Source of the DNA: Stenotrophomonas maltophilia
Lineage (GTDB): Bacteria > Pseudomonadota > Gammaproteobacteria > Xanthomonadales > Xanthomonadaceae
NCBI GenBank assembly: GCA_002364755.1
Contig: DEZI01000017.1
Location: 193,211-257,210, forward strand
Length of the DNA: 64,000 nucleotides
Direction: 5' to 3'
Shown here: positions 17,130-26,086 of the stretch, piece by piece
Position numbering within the stretch: the stretch's first letter is position 1
How the letters are laid out: the number at the start of each line of letters is the position of its first letter
Program-made: the position numbers and the translations under genes
The notes under the pieces: model-generated
Database searches by the model: none
Told to the model about the DNA's origin: nothing
The model's input: the letters and a program-made list of their open reading frames with translations, nothing else

Positions 17130-18884
17130 GTGCAGACCACCGACCACCCGCGTTCCTCGATCGCCACTCCGCCGACTTCGTCCCGTGACCACAGCATGAA
17201 AATCAAACGATTCGTCGCCGCCGACATGCGCTCGGCCATGAACCTGGTGCGCAAGGAACATGGCCCCGACGCCGTGATCCTGTCCAACCGCCGGATCGAG
17301 GAAGGCGTGGAGATCGTCGCCGCCGCCCATTACGACGAGAGCGCCGTGCAGCGAGCACTGGAAGCCTCGCGCCGCGAGATCGCCCCGCCGCCGCCGCCGA
17401 AGCCGCGCACCGCCGCCGACGCCGTGATCGCCGCGGTGACCCGCCGCCGCACCGCGACCCCGGCCGCCGAGCCGGTGGCCGCCACCACCTCGGCCGTCGC
17501 CGCCCTCGCCCGCGCCGCCGTCGGCGCCACCGGCCGCACTCTGGACAGCGCCGACGAGATCGTGCCCACCCGCGGCAGCACCGGCTTCGCCGCCACCCTG
17601 GCTCGCGCCAGCGTCAACGAATCGGCACTGCCGGAGGCGATCTTCGCCCCGTACGCCGACGCCATCGTGGCACCGCCGGCCAGCGCTGCCGTGGTCGCCG
17701 CCGCGCCGATCAACCGCGCCCGCTTCCTGATCGACCCGCCGCTGGAGGAAGAAGCCGCCGCCCTGCCGCCGCCGCTGCCGGCCCCGGTCGCCGCCCTCCC
17801 GGTCGAAGCCGCGGTCGAAGCCACAGTCGCTCCGACCGCCGCCGTGGTCGCTTCCATCGAAGCGCCGGCGCCCGAAGCGCCCGCCAACGATATGACGCCG
17901 CTGGCCGACACCCTGCCGACCCCGGCGCCGGCGCCCCAGCTGGCCCCGGCCCCGGCACTGACCATGGTCGCTGCCGATGACGGCGAGATCCGCCAGCTGC
18001 GCCACGAAGTGGCCGGCATGCGCCAGGTCATCGAGCGCGAGATGAACCGCTTCACTGATGAGCGCCTGCGCGGCAGCGCGGTGCGTGCCACCGCTCTGGA
18101 CCTGATGGACGAGTACGGCTTCGATGCCGGCCTGTCGCGCGACGTGGCCATGCAGATCCCGCTGGAGACCGAGGCCCACCGCGGCCGCGGCCTGATGCTG
18201 GGGCTGATCTCGCGCAAGCTGCCGATCGCACCGGTCGACCCGCTGGAAGAAGGCGGCGTGATCGCCCTGGTGGGCCCGACCGGTGCCGGCAAGACCACCA
18301 CCATCGCCAAGCTGGCCTCGCGCTTCGCTGAAAAGCATGCTCCGCGTGACGTCGCCCTGGTGACCACCGACACGATGCGCATCGGCGCCCGTGAGCAGCT
18401 GTACGGCTACGGCCGCCAGCTCGGCATCGCCGTCCACGAGGCCAACAGCGGCACCGACCTCGACCAGCTGCTGGAGCGCCTGCAGGACTACAAGCTGGTA
18501 CTGATCGACACCGCCGGCCTCGGCCCGCGCGACCGTGCCCTGGCCGCCCAGCTGCAGTGGCTGCGGGCCGCGCGTCAGGTGCGCACCCTGCTGGTGCTGC
18601 CGGCCAATACCAGCTTCGGCGACATGGACGAGGTCGTCCGCCGCTTCGGCGCGGCCAACCTGCAGGGCCTGGTGCTGAGCAAGCTGGACGAGACCGGCCG
18701 CTTCGGCAACGCCCTTTCGGTGGCCGTCGACCACTCGCTGCCGATCACCTGGGTGACCGATGGCCAGGACGTCCCGGAGGACCTGCACCGGGCCAGTGCA
18801 GCCAATCTCGTACTTCGCCTTGAAGATTTGCGCCGAGCGGCCGATATGCCCTGCAACCCGGAGTTGAACCATGCCGTCGCGTGA
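17130..18884 (+). CDS. flhF: Flagellar polar placement GTPase FlhF
   Basis: SRP-type GTPase that marks the pole for flagellum assembly. Up to 584 aa: MKIKRFVAADMRSAM at residue 23, a long Ala/Pro-rich linker (~80-270), then the NG domain with Walker A GPTGAGKTTT (nt ~18274), DTAGLGPRD and TKLDE-like SKLDE. The GTG at 17130 has a good ribosome site (AAGGGGA, 10 bases away). The ATG at 17196 (MKIKRF) is the family's usual start but has a weak site, so a 22-residue N-terminal extension is possible. Overlaps fleN by 14 bases. Confidence 0.95.
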   Translation: MQTTDHPRSSIATPPTSSRDHSMKIKRFVAADMRSAMNLVRKEHGPDAVILSNRRIEEGVEIVAAAHYDESAVQRALEASRREIAPPPPPKPRTAADAVIAAVTRRRTATPAAEPVAATTSAVAALARAAVGATGRTLDSADEIVPTRGSTGFAATLARASVNESALPEAIFAPYADAIVAPPASAAVVAAAPINRARFLIDPPLEEEAAALPPPLPAPVAALPVEAAVEATVAPTAAVVASIEAPAPEAPANDMTPLADTLPTPAPAPQLAPAPALTMVAADDGEIRQLRHEVAGMRQVIEREMNRFTDERLRGSAVRATALDLMDEYGFDAGLSRDVAMQIPLETEAHRGRGLMLGLISRKLPIAPVDPLEEGGVIALVGPTGAGKTTTIAKLASRFAEKHAPRDVALVTTDTMRIGAREQLYGYGRQLGIAVHEANSGTDLDQLLERLQDYKLVLIDTAGLGPRDRALAAQLQWLRAARQVRTLLVLPANTSFGDMDEVVRRFGAANLQGLVLSKLDETGRFGNALSVAVDHSLPITWVTDGQDVPEDLHRASAANLVLRLEDLRRAADMPCNPELNHAVA

Positions 18885-19758
18885 GTACGCCAAGCTGACC
18901 AATACCTTCCCGCTGTCGGCGACCCGCAGCGAGCCGCTCGGCCCTGTCCGCACCATCGCGGTGAGCGGCGGCAAGGGCGGCGTGGGCAAGACCAACGTGT
19001 CGGCCAACCTGGCCGTGGCTCTGGCGGGCATGGGCAAGCGCACCCTGCTGCTGGACGCCGACCTGGGCCTGGCCAACATCGACGTCATCCTCGGACTGAA
19101 CCCGAAGTTCACCCTGGCTGACCTGGTGGCCGGCCGCTGCAGCCTGGACGACGTGATCATCGAGGGCCCCAACGGAGTACTGGTGGTCCCGGCCGCCTCG
19201 GGCCGCCGGCACATGGCCGAACTGGCCCCGGCCGAGCACGTCGGCCTGGTCAACGTGTTCTCCGAACTTGAACGCGAGCTGGACATCATGGTGGTGGACA
19301 CCGCTGCCGGCATCACCGATGGCGTGCTGACCTTCTGCCAGGCCGCGCAGGACACCGTGGTGGTGGTCTGCGATGAGCCGGCCTCGATCACCGACGCCTA
19401 CGCGTTGATCAAGGTGCTCTCGCGCGAACGTGGCGTGGACCGCATCCAGGTGGTGGCCAACATGGTGCGTGACCCCAACGAGGGCCGCGTGCTGTACGAA
19501 AAGCTGACCCGCGTCTGCGAGAAGTTCCTCGCCGATGTCTCGCTGAACTACCTGGGCTGCGTGCCGCAGGATGACTGGCTGCGGCTGTCGGTGCAGCGCC
19601 AGCAGCCGGTGGTCAAGGCCTACCCGTCGAGCCCGGCCGCGCTGGCGATCACCGAGATCGCCCGCCGCACCGCCCGCTGGCAGGCGCCGACCGAACCGCG
19701 TGGCGGCGTCGAGTTCTTCCTCGAACGCATCCTCAAGCAGCGTGGGGTGACCGTATGA
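18871..19758 (+). CDS. fleN: MinD-like flagellar number regulator FleN/FlhG
   Basis: 295 aa MinD/ParA-type ATPase that limits flagella to one or few, acting with FlhF and usually against the FleQ activator. Deviant Walker A GGKGGVGKT, LLLDADLGLANIDV and VVDTAAGI are visible. Starts inside the end of flhF and its stop overlaps the fliA ATG, so flhF-fleN-fliA form one unit. Confidence 0.95.
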   Translation: MPSREYAKLTNTFPLSATRSEPLGPVRTIAVSGGKGGVGKTNVSANLAVALAGMGKRTLLLDADLGLANIDVILGLNPKFTLADLVAGRCSLDDVIIEGPNGVLVVPAASGRRHMAELAPAEHVGLVNVFSELERELDIMVVDTAAGITDGVLTFCQAAQDTVVVVCDEPASITDAYALIKVLSRERGVDRIQVVANMVRDPNEGRVLYEKLTRVCEKFLADVSLNYLGCVPQDDWLRLSVQRQQPVVKAYPSSPAALAITEIARRTARWQAPTEPRGGVEFFLERILKQRGVTV

Positions 19759-20498
19759 AAGGTGCAGCCCAGTACAAGGAAGTCCAGCGCGCCAGCGCGA
19801 CCGATGTCATCGCCCAGCACTCCGATCTGGTGCGCCGCATCGCCCACCACCTGGCGGCACGCCTGCCAGCCAGCGTCGAGGTGGACGACCTGATCCAGGC
19901 CGGCATGATGGGCCTGATCGAAGCCTCGCGCAGCTATGACGCCGACCAGGGCGCGTCGTTCGAGACCTATGCCTCGATCCGCATCCGTGGCTCGATGATC
20001 GACGAGATCCGCCGTGGTGACTGGGTGCCGCGCTCGGTGCACCGCCGTGCACGCGACGCCGCCGCTACCATCCGCCGCCTGGAACAGAGCAGCGGCCGCG
20101 CCGCCAGCGCCACCGAGGTGGCTGCGGCGATGGACATGCCCCTGCCCGAGTACCTGCGCCTGATGGAAGACGCCTCGCGTGGCCAGGTGCTGAGCCTGGA
20201 ATCGCGTATCGAGGACCAGGGCGAGCTGGACACAGTCGCCCAGGGCGGACCAACCCCGCAGCAGGTGCTGGAACGCGGTGAATTCGGCCGCGAACTGGGC
20301 AAGGCCATCGGCCACCTGCCCGAGCGCGAACAGCTGGTGCTGTCGCTGTACTACGAGCAGGAGCTGAACCTGAAGGAGATCGGCGCGGTGCTCGGCGTGA
20401 GCGAATCGCGGGTCTGCCAGATCCACGGCCAGGCCGTGCTGCGCCTGCGCGGCCGGTTGAAGGTCTTCGAGGCGGCCGACGCCGGCCTCGAGCAATGA
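19755..20498 (+). CDS. fliA: Flagellar sigma factor FliA (sigma-28)
   Basis: 247 aa sigma-70-family factor for late flagellar and chemotaxis genes. Region 2 reads DDLIQAGMMGLIEASRSYD and IRIRGSMIDEIR; region 4 ends in a helix-turn-helix around LKEIGAVLGVSESRVCQIH. ATGA overlap with fleN. At least five good promoters of its type occur downstream in this window (27400, 30383, 33831, 34427, 38008), so it probably switches on the chemoreceptor block here. Confidence 0.97.
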   Translation: MKGAAQYKEVQRASATDVIAQHSDLVRRIAHHLAARLPASVEVDDLIQAGMMGLIEASRSYDADQGASFETYASIRIRGSMIDEIRRGDWVPRSVHRRARDAAATIRRLEQSSGRAASATEVAAAMDMPLPEYLRLMEDASRGQVLSLESRIEDQGELDTVAQGGPTPQQVLERGEFGRELGKAIGHLPEREQLVLSLYYEQELNLKEIGAVLGVSESRVCQIHGQAVLRLRGRLKVFEAADAGLEQ

Positions 20499-20555
20499 AC
20501 ATGCGCGAGGCGGCTGCCCCCGGCCGCCCGCAATGAACAACAAAGGAACTCTGCT

Positions 20556-20948
20556 TTGAACAAGAACATGCGCATCCTGATCGTTGACGATTTCTCGACC
20601 ATGCGTCGTATCGTCAAGAACCTGCTGGGCGATCTGGGCTTCACCAACACCGCCGAAGCCGAGGACGGGCATGCCGCGCTGTCGTTGCTGCAGAGCCAGC
20701 CGTTCGATTTCGTGGTCACCGACTGGAACATGCCGGTGATGACCGGCATCGAGCTGCTCAAGGCGATCCGCGCCGATGCAAAGCTGAAGACGTTGCCGGT
20801 GCTGATGGTGACCGCCGAAGCCAAGCGCGAGCAGATCATCGAAGCGGCCCAGAGCGGCGTCAACGGCTACATCATCAAGCCGTTCACCGCGCAGACCCTG
20901 GAAGAGAAGCTCGGCAAGATCTTCGAACGCCTGGCAGCGAGCGCCTGA
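20556..20948 (+). CDS. cheY: Chemotaxis response regulator CheY
   Basis: 130 aa single receiver domain: acidic pair in ILIVDDFSTMRR, phosphoacceptor Asp in VVTDWNMPVM, TAEAKREQ, and Lys in YIIKPFTA. Phospho-CheY binds the motor switch. Starts with TTG at 20556 (MNKNMRIL) behind AAAGGAA; an ATG four codons later is an alternative. Its TGA overlaps the cheZ ATG. Confidence 0.96.
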   Translation: MNKNMRILIVDDFSTMRRIVKNLLGDLGFTNTAEAEDGHAALSLLQSQPFDFVVTDWNMPVMTGIELLKAIRADAKLKTLPVLMVTAEAKREQIIEAAQSGVNGYIIKPFTAQTLEEKLGKIFERLAASA

Positions 20949-21553
20949 TGGACGCCCAGGTCGACAGAAGCGCCCTCGCCCTGCGCCTGCAGGAGGCCCT
21001 GGATGCATTGGAGTCGGGTGACGAGACCGCCTGGCGCCAGCGCATCGACAGCCTGGTGGCCGCGCGCACCCAGCCGATGATGAGCGGCCTTTCCCGGCTG
21101 GCCCGCGAGCTGGGCCAGGCCCTGGGCGAACTGCCGACCGTGCCCGACGAGGCCGGCGAGCTGGACGATGCCTGCGCACGCCTGGACCACGTCGTGGCGA
21201 TGACCGAACAGGCCACCCACCGCACCCTGGACCTGGCCGAGGAATGCCGCGCCCTGACCGAACAGCTGCGCGCCGATGGCCTGCAGCCGGGCCAGGACGA
21301 ACAGCTTGAGCGCATCCGCCACAACCTGACCGAGATCGCCCTGACCCAGAGCTACCAGGACCTGACCGGGCAGATCATCCGTCGCGTGGTCGGCATCGTC
21401 CGCCGCGTGCACGAAGGCTTCGGCGCGCTCGGCCTGCCGCCGGAACAGCATCGCACCGACCCGGAACTTGCCGGGCCGGCACTGAAGGGACTGGACCGCC
21501 ACGCGGTCTCGCAGAACGACGCCGACGACCTGCTGTCGGACCTGGGGCTGTAA
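20948..21553 (+). CDS. cheZ: CheY-P phosphatase CheZ
   Basis: 201 aa, mostly helical. The conserved segment ALTQSYQDLTGQIIRRVV carries the Gln used for CheY-P hydrolysis, and the C-terminal tail NDADDLLSDLGL is the CheY-binding peptide. One-base overlap with cheY and two bases from cheA, as in other polar flagellates. Confidence 0.95.
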   Translation: MDAQVDRSALALRLQEALDALESGDETAWRQRIDSLVAARTQPMMSGLSRLARELGQALGELPTVPDEAGELDDACARLDHVVAMTEQATHRTLDLAEECRALTEQLRADGLQPGQDEQLERIRHNLTEIALTQSYQDLTGQIIRRVVGIVRRVHEGFGALGLPPEQHRTDPELAGPALKGLDRHAVSQNDADDLLSDLGL

Positions 21554-21555
21554 GC

Positions 21556-23388
21556 ATGAGCGCGGTTGCCGACGACATCACTGCCGATTTCATCATCGAG
21601 GCCCAGGAAATCCTGGATCGCCTGGGCGAACAGCTGGTGTCGCTGGAACAGGCACCGCAGGACAACGACCAGCTCAACGCGGTCTTCCGTGGCTACCACA
21701 CGCTGAAGGGTGGCGCCGGCTTCCTCGGCATCACCGCCATGGTCGAGCTGTGCCATGCGGCGGAAGAAGCGCTGGGCGCCGCGCGTGCCGGCCAGGCCGT
21801 GCTGCAGGCCCATCACTTCGATGCCGCCCAGCAGTCACTGGACTATCTGCAGTCGATGCTCGACGCGGTGTCGTCCGGCACTGAACCCGGCTACGCGCCG
21901 CCGGAACTGATCGCCCAGTTCGACGTGCACGGTGGCGCGAGCCCCGCCGCTAGCGCCGCCACGGCGGCCGCGCCTGCTGCAGGTGGCGACCTGATCACCG
22001 ACGACGAGTTCGAGGCACTGCTCGACCAGCTGCACGGCGGCAACGCCCCGACCGCGGTCGCACCGCCGAAGAAGGCTGACGACGGCCTGATCAGCGAGGA
22101 CGAGTTCGAAGCCCTGCTCGACCAGCTGCATGGCGGTGCCGTGCCCGGCGCCAAGCCGGTGGCCGCGGTACCGGTCGCGGCCCCGCCGGCACCGGCACCT
22201 GCTCCGCGTGCGCCGGCCAAGCCGGCGGCGAACAAGCCGGTGGCCGAAGCCGAACACACCGTGCGCGTGGATACCAAGCGCCTGGACGCCATCGTCAACC
22301 TGATCGGCGAACTGGTGCTGTCACGGAACCGGCTCAAGACCCTGCGCACCCGCCTGCGCGACGAAGAGCTGGACCGCGCCGTTTCGACGCTGGACATCGC
22401 CACCGCGCGCCTGCAGTCGGCGGTCATGCGCACCCGCATGCAGCCGGTCGGCAAGGTGTTCTCGCGCTTCCCGAAGGTGGCCCGCGACGTCGCCCGTTCG
22501 CTGCAGAAGGAAGTGGACCTGGAGCTGATCGGCGCCGAGACCGAACTGGACCGCAACCTGGTCGAAGCGCTGGCCGACCCGCTGGTGCACCTGGTGCGCA
22601 ACGCCATCGACCACGGCGTGGAAATGCCCGACCTGCGTGAAGCCCAGGGCAAGCCGCGGATGGGCCATGTGCGCCTGTCGGCACAGCAGGAAGGCGACTA
22701 CGTCAGCATCGAAGTGCAGGACGACGGCGCCGGCATCGATCCGGAAAAGCTGCGCGCCAAGGCACGCGAGAAGGGCCTGATCGATCCGGAAGCCGCCGCA
22801 CGCCTGAGCAGTGAGGAATGCCTGCACCTGGTGTTCCTGCCCGGCTTCTCGACCAAACAGCAGGTCACCGATATTTCGGGCCGCGGCGTCGGCATGGACG
22901 TGGTGCAGTCGCGCATCCGCGAACTGAGCGGCCAGATCCAGATCCAGTCCGAACTGGGCCGCGGCAGCCGCTTCCTGATCCGCGTACCGCTCACCCTGGC
23001 CATCCTGCCGACCCTGCTGGTGCAGGCCGGCGAGGATGTCTACGCCCTGCCGCTGGCCCGCGTGATGGAAGTGCTGCACGCGCCGCGCACCTCGCTGGGC
23101 TGGTTCGATGGCCGTGCGGTGCTGGACCGCCGCTCGCACACCCTGCCGCTGGTCGACCTGCGCCAGTGGCTGGATGTGACGCCGGCCGCCTCCACCCTGC
23201 TGACTATCGTGGTGCTGCAGGCCGGCGAAGCCCGCTTCGGCCTGGTCGTGGACCAGGTGCGCGGCCGCGAGGAAGTGGTGATCAAGCCGCTGCCCAAGGC
23301 CCTGCGCGGCCTGCGCGGTTACGCCGGTGCAACGTTGATCGGCGATGGTCGCATGGCCCTGATCCTGGACGTGGACGGGCTGAGATGA
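21556..23388 (+). CDS. cheA: Chemotaxis histidine kinase CheA (flagellar cluster)
   Basis: 610 aa. HPt domain with His48 (RGYHTLKGG), a linker, dimerisation helices (VRVDTKRLDAIVNLIGELVL), an ATPase domain with LVRNAIDHGVEMPD, DDGAGID and GRGVGMDVV, and a C-terminal CheW-like domain. The linker holds two copies of DDEFEALLDQLHGG or near (about 21991-22040 and 22096-22137) separated by a short Ala/Pro stretch. It receives receptor signals and phosphorylates CheY. Unlike Pseudomonas, cheB does not follow it; cheB lies at 41884. Confidence 0.96.
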   Translation: MSAVADDITADFIIEAQEILDRLGEQLVSLEQAPQDNDQLNAVFRGYHTLKGGAGFLGITAMVELCHAAEEALGAARAGQAVLQAHHFDAAQQSLDYLQSMLDAVSSGTEPGYAPPELIAQFDVHGGASPAASAATAAAPAAGGDLITDDEFEALLDQLHGGNAPTAVAPPKKADDGLISEDEFEALLDQLHGGAVPGAKPVAAVPVAAPPAPAPAPRAPAKPAANKPVAEAEHTVRVDTKRLDAIVNLIGELVLSRNRLKTLRTRLRDEELDRAVSTLDIATARLQSAVMRTRMQPVGKVFSRFPKVARDVARSLQKEVDLELIGAETELDRNLVEALADPLVHLVRNAIDHGVEMPDLREAQGKPRMGHVRLSAQQEGDYVSIEVQDDGAGIDPEKLRAKAREKGLIDPEAAARLSSEECLHLVFLPGFSTKQQVTDISGRGVGMDVVQSRIRELSGQIQIQSELGRGSRFLIRVPLTLAILPTLLVQAGEDVYALPLARVMEVLHAPRTSLGWFDGRAVLDRRSHTLPLVDLRQWLDVTPAASTLLTIVVLQAGEARFGLVVDQVRGREEVVIKPLPKALRGLRGYAGATLIGDGRMALILDVDGLR

Positions 23389-23390
23389 CG

Positions 23391-23415
23391 CCCGCCGGGC
23401 ACGGCCCGGCGCTAC
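23391..23415 (-). repeat. SMAG palindrome
   Basis: GCCGGGC..GCCCGGC arms ending in CTAC, i.e. GTAGCGCCGGGCC read on the minus strand, directly after cheA. It splits cheA from the motC group. Confidence 0.75.
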
Positions 23416-23534
23416 CGGATGTCGCCCAGCGCGGCAGCGCCGGTCATGGCCCGGCAACCCGAAAACTGTGACTACCGTCTGTACACGATCTCCCGGTGTC
23501 TCAAGTCCCATTCACACAAGCCGATACCGGACCC

Positions 23535-24275
23535 ATGGATAGACTCAGCCTCATTGGACTCTTTCTCGCCCTGGCCTCATTGGTCGGCGGCAGCATCCTG
23601 AAAGGCGCCGGCCTGGCTTCGCTGTGGTCGCCTGCCGCCTTCGTGATCGTGATCGTCGGCACCGTGGCGTCAATCCTGCTGCACACCGCCCCGGCGGTGT
23701 TCAAGCACGCCTTCAAGATCGTGCGCTGGGTCGTGCGCCCGCCGCACAGCGATCGCCACGAACTGATCAAGCAGATCGTCGAGTGGAGCAACATCGCCCG
23801 CCGCCAGGGCCTGCTGGGCCTGGAATCGCAGGTGGAAGCACAGCGCGACCCGTTCCTGCGCAAGGGCCTGCAGCTGCTGGTCGATGGCGTGGAGCCGGAA
23901 TCCATCCGGCACATGCTGGAAATCGAACTGAGCGGCCAGGAACACCAGGACCAGGCCGCGGCCAAGGTCTTCGAGGCAATGGGCATCTATGCACCGACCC
24001 TGGGCATCATCGGCGCCGTGCTGGGCCTGATCGCAGTGATGAAGAACCTGGCCGACCCCAGCAAGCTGGGCCACGGCATCGCCGCCGCGTTCACCGCAAC
24101 CATTTACGGCATCGCCTCGGCCAACCTGCTGTTCCTGCCCATCGCCGCCAAGCTGAAGGGCGTGATCGCGCACACCACCCGCGATCGCGAAATGGTCATC
24201 GAAGGCCTGATCTCGATCGCCCAGGGCGAGAACCCGCGCAACATCGAAACCAACCTCACCGGCTTCCTGCACTGA
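23535..24275 (+). CDS. motC: Flagellar stator protein MotC (MotA family)
   Basis: 246 aa with four membrane segments; begins MDRLSLIGLFLALASLVGG, the usual MotC/PomA-like start at the ATG at 23535 (a GTG 39 bases upstream only adds a poor N-terminus). The conserved loop SKLGHGIAAAFTATIYGIA is present. Forms the ion channel of the stator with MotD. One base separates its stop from motD. The cluster order cheA-motC-motD-parC-parP matches polar flagellates that carry a second stator elsewhere. Confidence 0.94.
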   Translation: MDRLSLIGLFLALASLVGGSILKGAGLASLWSPAAFVIVIVGTVASILLHTAPAVFKHAFKIVRWVVRPPHSDRHELIKQIVEWSNIARRQGLLGLESQVEAQRDPFLRKGLQLLVDGVEPESIRHMLEIELSGQEHQDQAAAKVFEAMGIYAPTLGIIGAVLGLIAVMKNLADPSKLGHGIAAAFTATIYGIASANLLFLPIAAKLKGVIAHTTRDREMVIEGLISIAQGENPRNIETNLTGFLH

Positions 24276-24276
24276 C

Positions 24277-25299
24277 ATGGCCCGCCGCAAGCACCACGAA
24301 GAGCACGCCAATCACGAGGCATGGGCCATCCCCTATGCCGACCTGATGACGTTGCTGCTCGCCTTCTTCGTGGTCATGTATGCCATTTCCTCGGTCAACG
24401 AGGGCAAGTACCGGATCATGGCAGATGCCCTGACCGATGCCTTCGGCGGTGCGCCGCGCACCATCAACCCGGTGCAGGTGGGCAACAAGCAGGTGCAGGG
24501 CGGCGGCTGGGACAGCCCCTCTGTGATCAAGTCGGGCACGAAGATCGGTCCGTCCGCACCCGCGCCCACCCACGACCCCACCCTGCTGCCGGCGATGGCC
24601 TCGCAGATGCGCATGCCGGTCTCTGTGCACAACCAGGAACAGATCGCGCGCGCCGAGCGCCAGCTCAACAGCATCGCCGATCGACTGACCGCCGCGCTGT
24701 CGCCGCTGATCGATCGCGGCATGATCAGCGTGCGCCGCACCGAGCTGTGGATCGAAGTCGAGATCAACAGCGACATCCTGTTCCCGACCGGCTCGGCCGC
24801 GCTGGACGTGCACGCACGGCAGACCCTGGCCAGCCTGGCCGAGGTACTGCGGGACGTGCCCAACAGCGTGCGCGTGGAAGGCCACACCGACGACGTGCCG
24901 ATCGCCACGGCCACGTTCCCGTCCAACTGGGAGCTCTCGGCCGGTCGTGCCGCCAGCGTGGTGCATCTGTTCGCCGACCAGGGCGTGCAGCCCTCGCGGC
25001 TGGCCATGGTCGGCTACGGGCAGTTCCGCCCGCGCGACGCCAATGACAGCGCGCAGGGCCGCAACCGCAACCGGCGGGTGATGGTCATCATCCTGGCCGA
25101 CACCAGCCATGCGGTCGATCCGCTGGGCGATCGCCTGAATGCCGCTGCACGTGGCGGCAGTGCCGCCGCCGGCGCGACCACCGAAGCTGCTGCCGCACCG
25201 CGCAGCGCCCCCGTTCCCCCCATCGCACCGGTGCAGTTGCCGCCGGTGCCGGCTGGCAGCCGCGTCGGCGCCGCCGTTCCCCCGGCAGTGAAGGAGTAA
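24277..25299 (+). CDS. motD: Flagellar stator protein MotD (MotB family)
   Basis: 340 aa. N-terminal membrane helix with the ion-binding Asp in PYADLMTLLLAFFVVMYA; periplasmic linker; OmpA-like peptidoglycan-binding domain (~190-290) with VRVEGHTDDVPI and NRRVMVIIL; Ala/Pro-rich tail of ~50 residues. Anchors the MotC channel to the wall. Four bases before parC. Confidence 0.94.
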   Translation: MARRKHHEEHANHEAWAIPYADLMTLLLAFFVVMYAISSVNEGKYRIMADALTDAFGGAPRTINPVQVGNKQVQGGGWDSPSVIKSGTKIGPSAPAPTHDPTLLPAMASQMRMPVSVHNQEQIARAERQLNSIADRLTAALSPLIDRGMISVRRTELWIEVEINSDILFPTGSAALDVHARQTLASLAEVLRDVPNSVRVEGHTDDVPIATATFPSNWELSAGRAASVVHLFADQGVQPSRLAMVGYGQFRPRDANDSAQGRNRNRRVMVIILADTSHAVDPLGDRLNAAARGGSAAAGATTEAAAAPRSAPVPPIAPVQLPPVPAGSRVGAAVPPAVKE

Positions 25300-25303
25300 C
25301 CCG

Positions 25304-26086
25304 ATGCGCATCTGGGCAGTCGCCAACCAGAAGGGTGGAGTCGGCAAGACCACCACCACCCTCGCCCTCGGTCGCGGCCTGGCCGCACAGGGCCACCGCG
25401 TGCTGTTGATCGACCTGGACCCGCACGCCTCACTCACCCGCGCCTTCGGCGTGCCGGTCGAGCCGGCGCCGGCCGGCGTGCTGGAGCTGTTCGGCGCCCC
25501 GCCGGCCGAGCTGTCCACGCTGAGCCACCCCAGCAGCATCGGCGGCCTGGACTACGTCTGCGCGCAGGCCTCGCTGGCGACCCTGGAACGGCGCAGCGCC
25601 AACCAGCCGGGCCTGGGCCTGGCGCTGCAGAATGCGCTGGCCCGCCACCACGGCCAGCACGACTACATCCTGCTGGACTGCGCGCCCACCCTCGGCCTGT
25701 TGATGATCAACGCGCTGGCCGCAGCCGACCGTCTCATCATTCCGACCCAGGCCGAGCCGCTGGCCCTGCACGGCCTGGACGGCATGGTGCGCACCGGCGA
25801 GATGGTCGAGCGCTCGCGCCGCCGTCCGCTGCCGATCTCGATTTTGCCGACCTTGTTCGACCGTCGCACCCGTGCCGGCAACGAATCGCTGCGCACCATG
25901 CAGGACCGCCACGGCACCCGTGTGTGGGAAGACGCGATCCCGATCGACACCCGCATCAGCAACGCCGCCGGCCTGACCCTGCCCAGCGTGGGCGAGGACT
26001 ATCCGGGCCGCGGCCTGGCGGCCTATCGCCGTGCGCTGAACTGGATCCTCGGCGAAGACGCGCGAGCCCTGGAGCAGGCAGCATGA
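25304..26086 (+). CDS. parC: ParA-like chemotaxis array positioning ATPase ParC
   Basis: 260 aa ParA/Soj-type ATPase: ANQKGGVGKTTTTLALG (deviant Walker A), LLIDLDPHASLT, LLDCAPTLGLLMINAL. Its place between motD and a CheW-like ParP identifies the polar chemotaxis ParC rather than a chromosome-partition ParA; no parB is present. ATGA overlap with parP. Confidence 0.9.
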   Translation: MRIWAVANQKGGVGKTTTTLALGRGLAAQGHRVLLIDLDPHASLTRAFGVPVEPAPAGVLELFGAPPAELSTLSHPSSIGGLDYVCAQASLATLERRSANQPGLGLALQNALARHHGQHDYILLDCAPTLGLLMINALAAADRLIIPTQAEPLALHGLDGMVRTGEMVERSRRRPLPISILPTLFDRRTRAGNESLRTMQDRHGTRVWEDAIPIDTRISNAAGLTLPSVGEDYPGRGLAAYRRALNWILGEDARALEQAA

